This document shows, one piece after another, positions 62,204-64,000 of a DNA stretch of 64,000 nt (positions are counted from its first letter, which is position 1; each line of letters opens with the position of its first letter). Origin of the DNA: JALYZC01 sp963725645 (lineage in GTDB: Bacteria > Actinomycetota > Thermoleophilia > Solirubrobacterales > Solirubrobacteraceae); NCBI GenBank assembly GCA_963725645.1, contig CAVRZD010000002.1, positions 868,001-932,000 of the forward strand, given 5' to 3'. The translations under genes were made by a program, and so were the position numbers. Under the pieces are notes generated by a model. It saw only the letters and a list, made by a program, of their open reading frames with translations. It did no database searches and was not told the origin of the DNA.

Positions 62204-62656
62204 GTGAGCGCCTTCGTGACCGCAGGGGCCGGGTTCCTGCTGGCCGTCCTGTGGTTCGACCTCATGCACGACGTGCAGGTGCGCGGCCACGCGGCGGCCG
62301 AGCTCCCCGAGCCGGTGCTCGCGTCGATCTCCACCTATTACGCGCGAGTGACGACGGCCGCTCGACCGATGAACCGCCTGATCGCCGCGGTCATGCTCGC
62401 GACCCTCGCCGCCGTGGTCGTCCAGATCGCCGAGGGCGACGCCCCGGCCTGGGTGGGGTGGACGTCGCTCGCGCTGGCCGGCGGCGCGATCGCAACCGCC
62501 GCCGCCCGCACCGTGCCGTCGGCAGTGCGCCTCGGCACGCGCGCCGACCCGCCGGACCGGCAGAGCCGCCTGGCCCGCTCGATCCTCCGCGACCACGTCG
62601 CATGCCTCGCGGCGATCGCCGCCGTCCTGGTGATCCAGCTGGCCGCTACGGGTTGA
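62204..62656 (+). CDS. four-helix integral membrane protein, unknown
   Basis: 150 aa from GTG. Helices at about 3-20 (FVTAGAGFLLAVLWFDLMHD), 55-77, 83-100 and 128-147. A conserved-looking WFDLMHD follows helix 1, and ISTYYARVTTAARPMNRLIA precedes helix 2, a layout seen in actinobacterial hypothetical membrane proteins; no function known to me. Its 3' end overlaps the convergent lipoprotein gene by 11 bp. Confidence 0.7.
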   Translation: MSAFVTAGAGFLLAVLWFDLMHDVQVRGHAAAELPEPVLASISTYYARVTTAARPMNRLIAAVMLATLAAVVVQIAEGDAPAWVGWTSLALAGGAIATAAARTVPSAVRLGTRADPPDRQSRLARSILRDHVACLAAIAAVLVIQLAATG

Positions 62657-63296
62657 CCGGGTAGCCCGGCGGCACGGCCTTCGACGGCGGCGGCTGCGAG
62701 GTCACGTCGCCGTTCGGCGAGACCTTGACCCCGGCGGGCTTGGCCGAGACGAAGACCGTGAAGGTCCCGGCCGCGAGCCCTCCGCCGGCGAGCCGCGCCC
62801 GGGCCTTGCCGTCGAGCCCGGCGGCGATCCGGTAGCGAACCGTGTGCGCGCCCGCGACCGTCGGGGTCACGAACCAGATGAAGGTCCGCTCCTGTTGCGG
62901 CTTGAGCTGTCCCAGTGTCCAGGTGTTGACGTAGGCCGTGTCGCCGCCGCGGGGCCCGCGGTCGACGATCCAGATCGGGCGCGACGGGTCGGCCAGGCCG
63001 ACCTGCGGGTCCGCCACGCCGAAGGCCTGGGCCGGGGCGGCGCGGTCTGCGCCCTCGATCGTCACAGCGATGTTCGGGATCGTCTTCACCCCGGCGTTGT
63101 TGACCGTGATGACCATCCGGACCTGGCCCGCGAGGCGCTGGGCCCGGGGGAAGGTCGCGCGCACGACGTTGACCGGATAGATGCCGGCCGGCTCGTCGGA
63201 GTCCTGGCGCGAGCCACCGCCGCAGCCCGTGAGCGCAAGCGCGCCCACTCCCGCTACGACGACCGTCCAACGAGCCGTGCCTCGCAACCCCCTCAC
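62646..63296 (-). CDS. secreted lipoprotein with beta-sandwich domain
   Basis: 216 aa from GTG 63296. Lipoprotein signal with lipobox LALTGC (Cys about 24), then GGGSRQDSDEPAG. The mature domain (35-190) is all beta (RMVITVNNAGVKTIPNIAVT; RTFIWFVTPTVAGAHTVRYR; GTFTVFVSAKPAG), resembling immunoglobulin-like or CARDB-type domains, with a Pro-rich end. The GTG at 63296 is chosen over 63332 because TAAGGT ends 8 nt before it and the signal peptide then has normal length. Envelope function unknown. Confidence 0.72.
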   Translation of the reverse strand: MRGLRGTARWTVVVAGVGALALTGCGGGSRQDSDEPAGIYPVNVVRATFPRAQRLAGQVRMVITVNNAGVKTIPNIAVTIEGADRAAPAQAFGVADPQVGLADPSRPIWIVDRGPRGGDTAYVNTWTLGQLKPQQERTFIWFVTPTVAGAHTVRYRIAAGLDGKARARLAGGGLAAGTFTVFVSAKPAGVKVSPNGDVTSQPPPSKAVPPGYPVNP

Positions 63297-63304
63297 GAGG
63301 CGCG

Positions 63305-63310
63305 ACCTTA
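63305..63310 (-). promoter_or_regulatory. leaderless-type -10 hexamer TAAGGT for the lipoprotein gene
   Basis: Minus-strand TAAGGT, 8 nt before the GTG at 63296; supports that start. Confidence 0.45.
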
Positions 63311-63352
63311 CCACGGTCGTCTGAGCCCTCACGCCGGTAGTTACGGTTCCCG

Positions 63353-63392
63353 CTTGGCATTCCTCCTGCGGTTGGCATACGCTTCCCTGCGG
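63353..63392 (+). promoter_or_regulatory. promoter with tandem TTGGCAT...CTGCGG repeats before the MCE permease operon
   Basis: TTGGCAT followed by CTGCGG occurs twice in direct repeat (63354 and 63372). The first TTGGCA could be a -35 and TACGCT (63378-63383), 18 nt later, a -10, giving a 5' leader of about 48 nt. The repeats may also be a regulator site. Confidence 0.45.
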
Positions 63393-63437
63393 TGGCCGAT
63401 CGCCGGGCCGCCCCCTGAGTGATGAGGGAGGATCGAG

Positions 63438-64000
63438 ATGGTTCGTAGCGTCGCTGACCGGGCGTTTCTTCCGACGAAGAATTTGCTCGAGGAAGTCGGG
63501 GACATGATGATCCTGACGGGCAAGACGGTTTTGTCCGCGTTGCGTCCTCCGTATCCGTATGGCGGCGAGTTCGTTTCGCAGTTTTTGTTTGCGTTGAAGT
63601 TGTGTTGGTTTCCGTTGTTGATCTCGACGGTGGCGTTTGGGTACGGGGCGCCGGGGTTGCAGGCGGCGAACTTCTTGGTGCTGTTCGGGGCGTTGGATCG
63701 CCTTGGCGGGTTCTTCGTCCTTGCGTCGATTCGGGAGTTCGCGCCGTTTGTGGATGCGATCGTGCTCGCCGGCGTCGCTGGTACCGCGATCACCGCCGAC
63801 CTCGGGGCGCGGAAGATTCGTGAGGAGCTGGATGCGTTGCAGGTGCTCGGGGTCGATCCGGTCAAGAACCTCGTCGTCCCGCGGTTCCTGGCGCTGATGC
63901 TGGTGACGGGGTTGTTTGACATCTATGCGTTGTTGTTCGGGATTTTCGGGGGGATCCTGGCGACGTTGGTCAATGGGGCGCCGTTGGGGCCGTTTTGGGC
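63438..64000 (+). CDS. MlaE/YrbE-family MCE ABC permease (N-terminal 187 residues; runs off the window end)
   Basis: Lipid-transport permease of an MCE system. Visible: amphipathic start (SVADRAFLPTKNLLEEVGDM), then helices with FPLLISTVAFGYGAPGLQ (about residue 66), REFAPFVDAIVLAGVAGTAI (about 105), and the EQ-loop-like signature DLGARKIREELDALQVLGVD (about 127), typical of YrbE/MlaE. GGGAGGA lies 7 nt before the ATG. Codons differ from the rest of the window: many TTG Leu and TTT Phe. Usually a second permease and six MCE proteins follow. Confidence 0.9.
   Translation, partial: MVRSVADRAFLPTKNLLEEVGDMMILTGKTVLSALRPPYPYGGEFVSQFLFALKLCWFPLLISTVAFGYGAPGLQAANFLVLFGALDRLGGFFVLASIREFAPFVDAIVLAGVAGTAITADLGARKIREELDALQVLGVDPVKNLVVPRFLALMLVTGLFDIYALLFGIFGGILATLVNGAPLGPFW

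Overview
The window is very GC-rich, codon-dense DNA with ATG/GTG starts, many 4-nt stop/start overlaps and almost no repeats. The gene set points to an actinobacterium, most likely of the Thermoleophilia/Solirubrobacterales type: a HemQ-like coproheme decarboxylase, a PimA-like mannosyltransferase, an MCE-type YrbE permease, DUF3618/holin-like/DUF4235 small envelope proteins and an S-box-clan riboswitch on metH. This placement is inferred from gene content; no rRNA or tRNA was seen. Many genes lack a Shine-Dalgarno sequence and instead carry a TAnnnT -10-like hexamer 6-10 nt before the start codon, which suggests leaderless mRNAs.

Layout. 1-10.2 kb is acyl-CoA/beta-oxidation-like metabolism: acyl-CoA dehydrogenase, enoyl-CoA hydratase/isomerase, a frame-disrupted acyl-CoA carboxylase carboxyltransferase, a BKACE enzyme, a CaiB/AMACR-like protein and a MerR regulator. 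Three of these promoters share one 16-bp inverted-repeat motif. A GGDEF-EAL protein and an odd ureohydrolase-like protein are also here. 10.7-16.6 kb is a compact type II fatty acid synthase cluster: FabH, FabG, ACP, FabF, a carboxyltransferase and a TetR regulator, with FabI convergent. 16.7-22.5 kb holds a secreted SGNH hydrolase and a DUF2804 / P450 / molybdopterin oxidoreductase set. 22.5-28.8 kb holds a nitrilase-family amidase, TetR, a four-gene small envelope operon, DegV and an SDR. 28.9-36.1 kb holds a secreted ceramidase-like protein (frame-disrupted), an alpha/beta hydrolase and a MacB/FtsX-type ABC exporter. 36.1-40.2 kb holds mtnA with two zinc dehydrogenases, then a BolA-glutaredoxin pair divergent from an ErpA/IscA-type Fe-S carrier. 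40.2-51.1 kb holds a GH-A-like lipoprotein, GNAT, AlkA-like glycosylase, ferredoxin-NADP reductase plus HemQ, a large membrane protein, a PimA-flippase fusion, a methyltransferase and a patatin. 51.2-62 kb is metH with a SAM riboswitch, then a nitrogen-assimilation block: glnA and type III GS on one strand, divergent from amtB, PII and a PucR-type regulator. The window ends in the first gene of an MCE/YrbE operon.

Most unusual: three intergenic imperfect palindromes of about 165 bp (23355-23518, 25857-26023, 42781-42943) differ in arm sequence but keep the same fold, including a recurring unpaired TGCGTCCTY segment. Others are the shared AGTAG-N6-CTACT operator, the metH riboswitch whose P1 stem overlaps the ribosome binding site, a chain of hairpins separated by GGAG motifs at 62029-62176, and the fact that all eight frame disruptions seen are single-base insertions.
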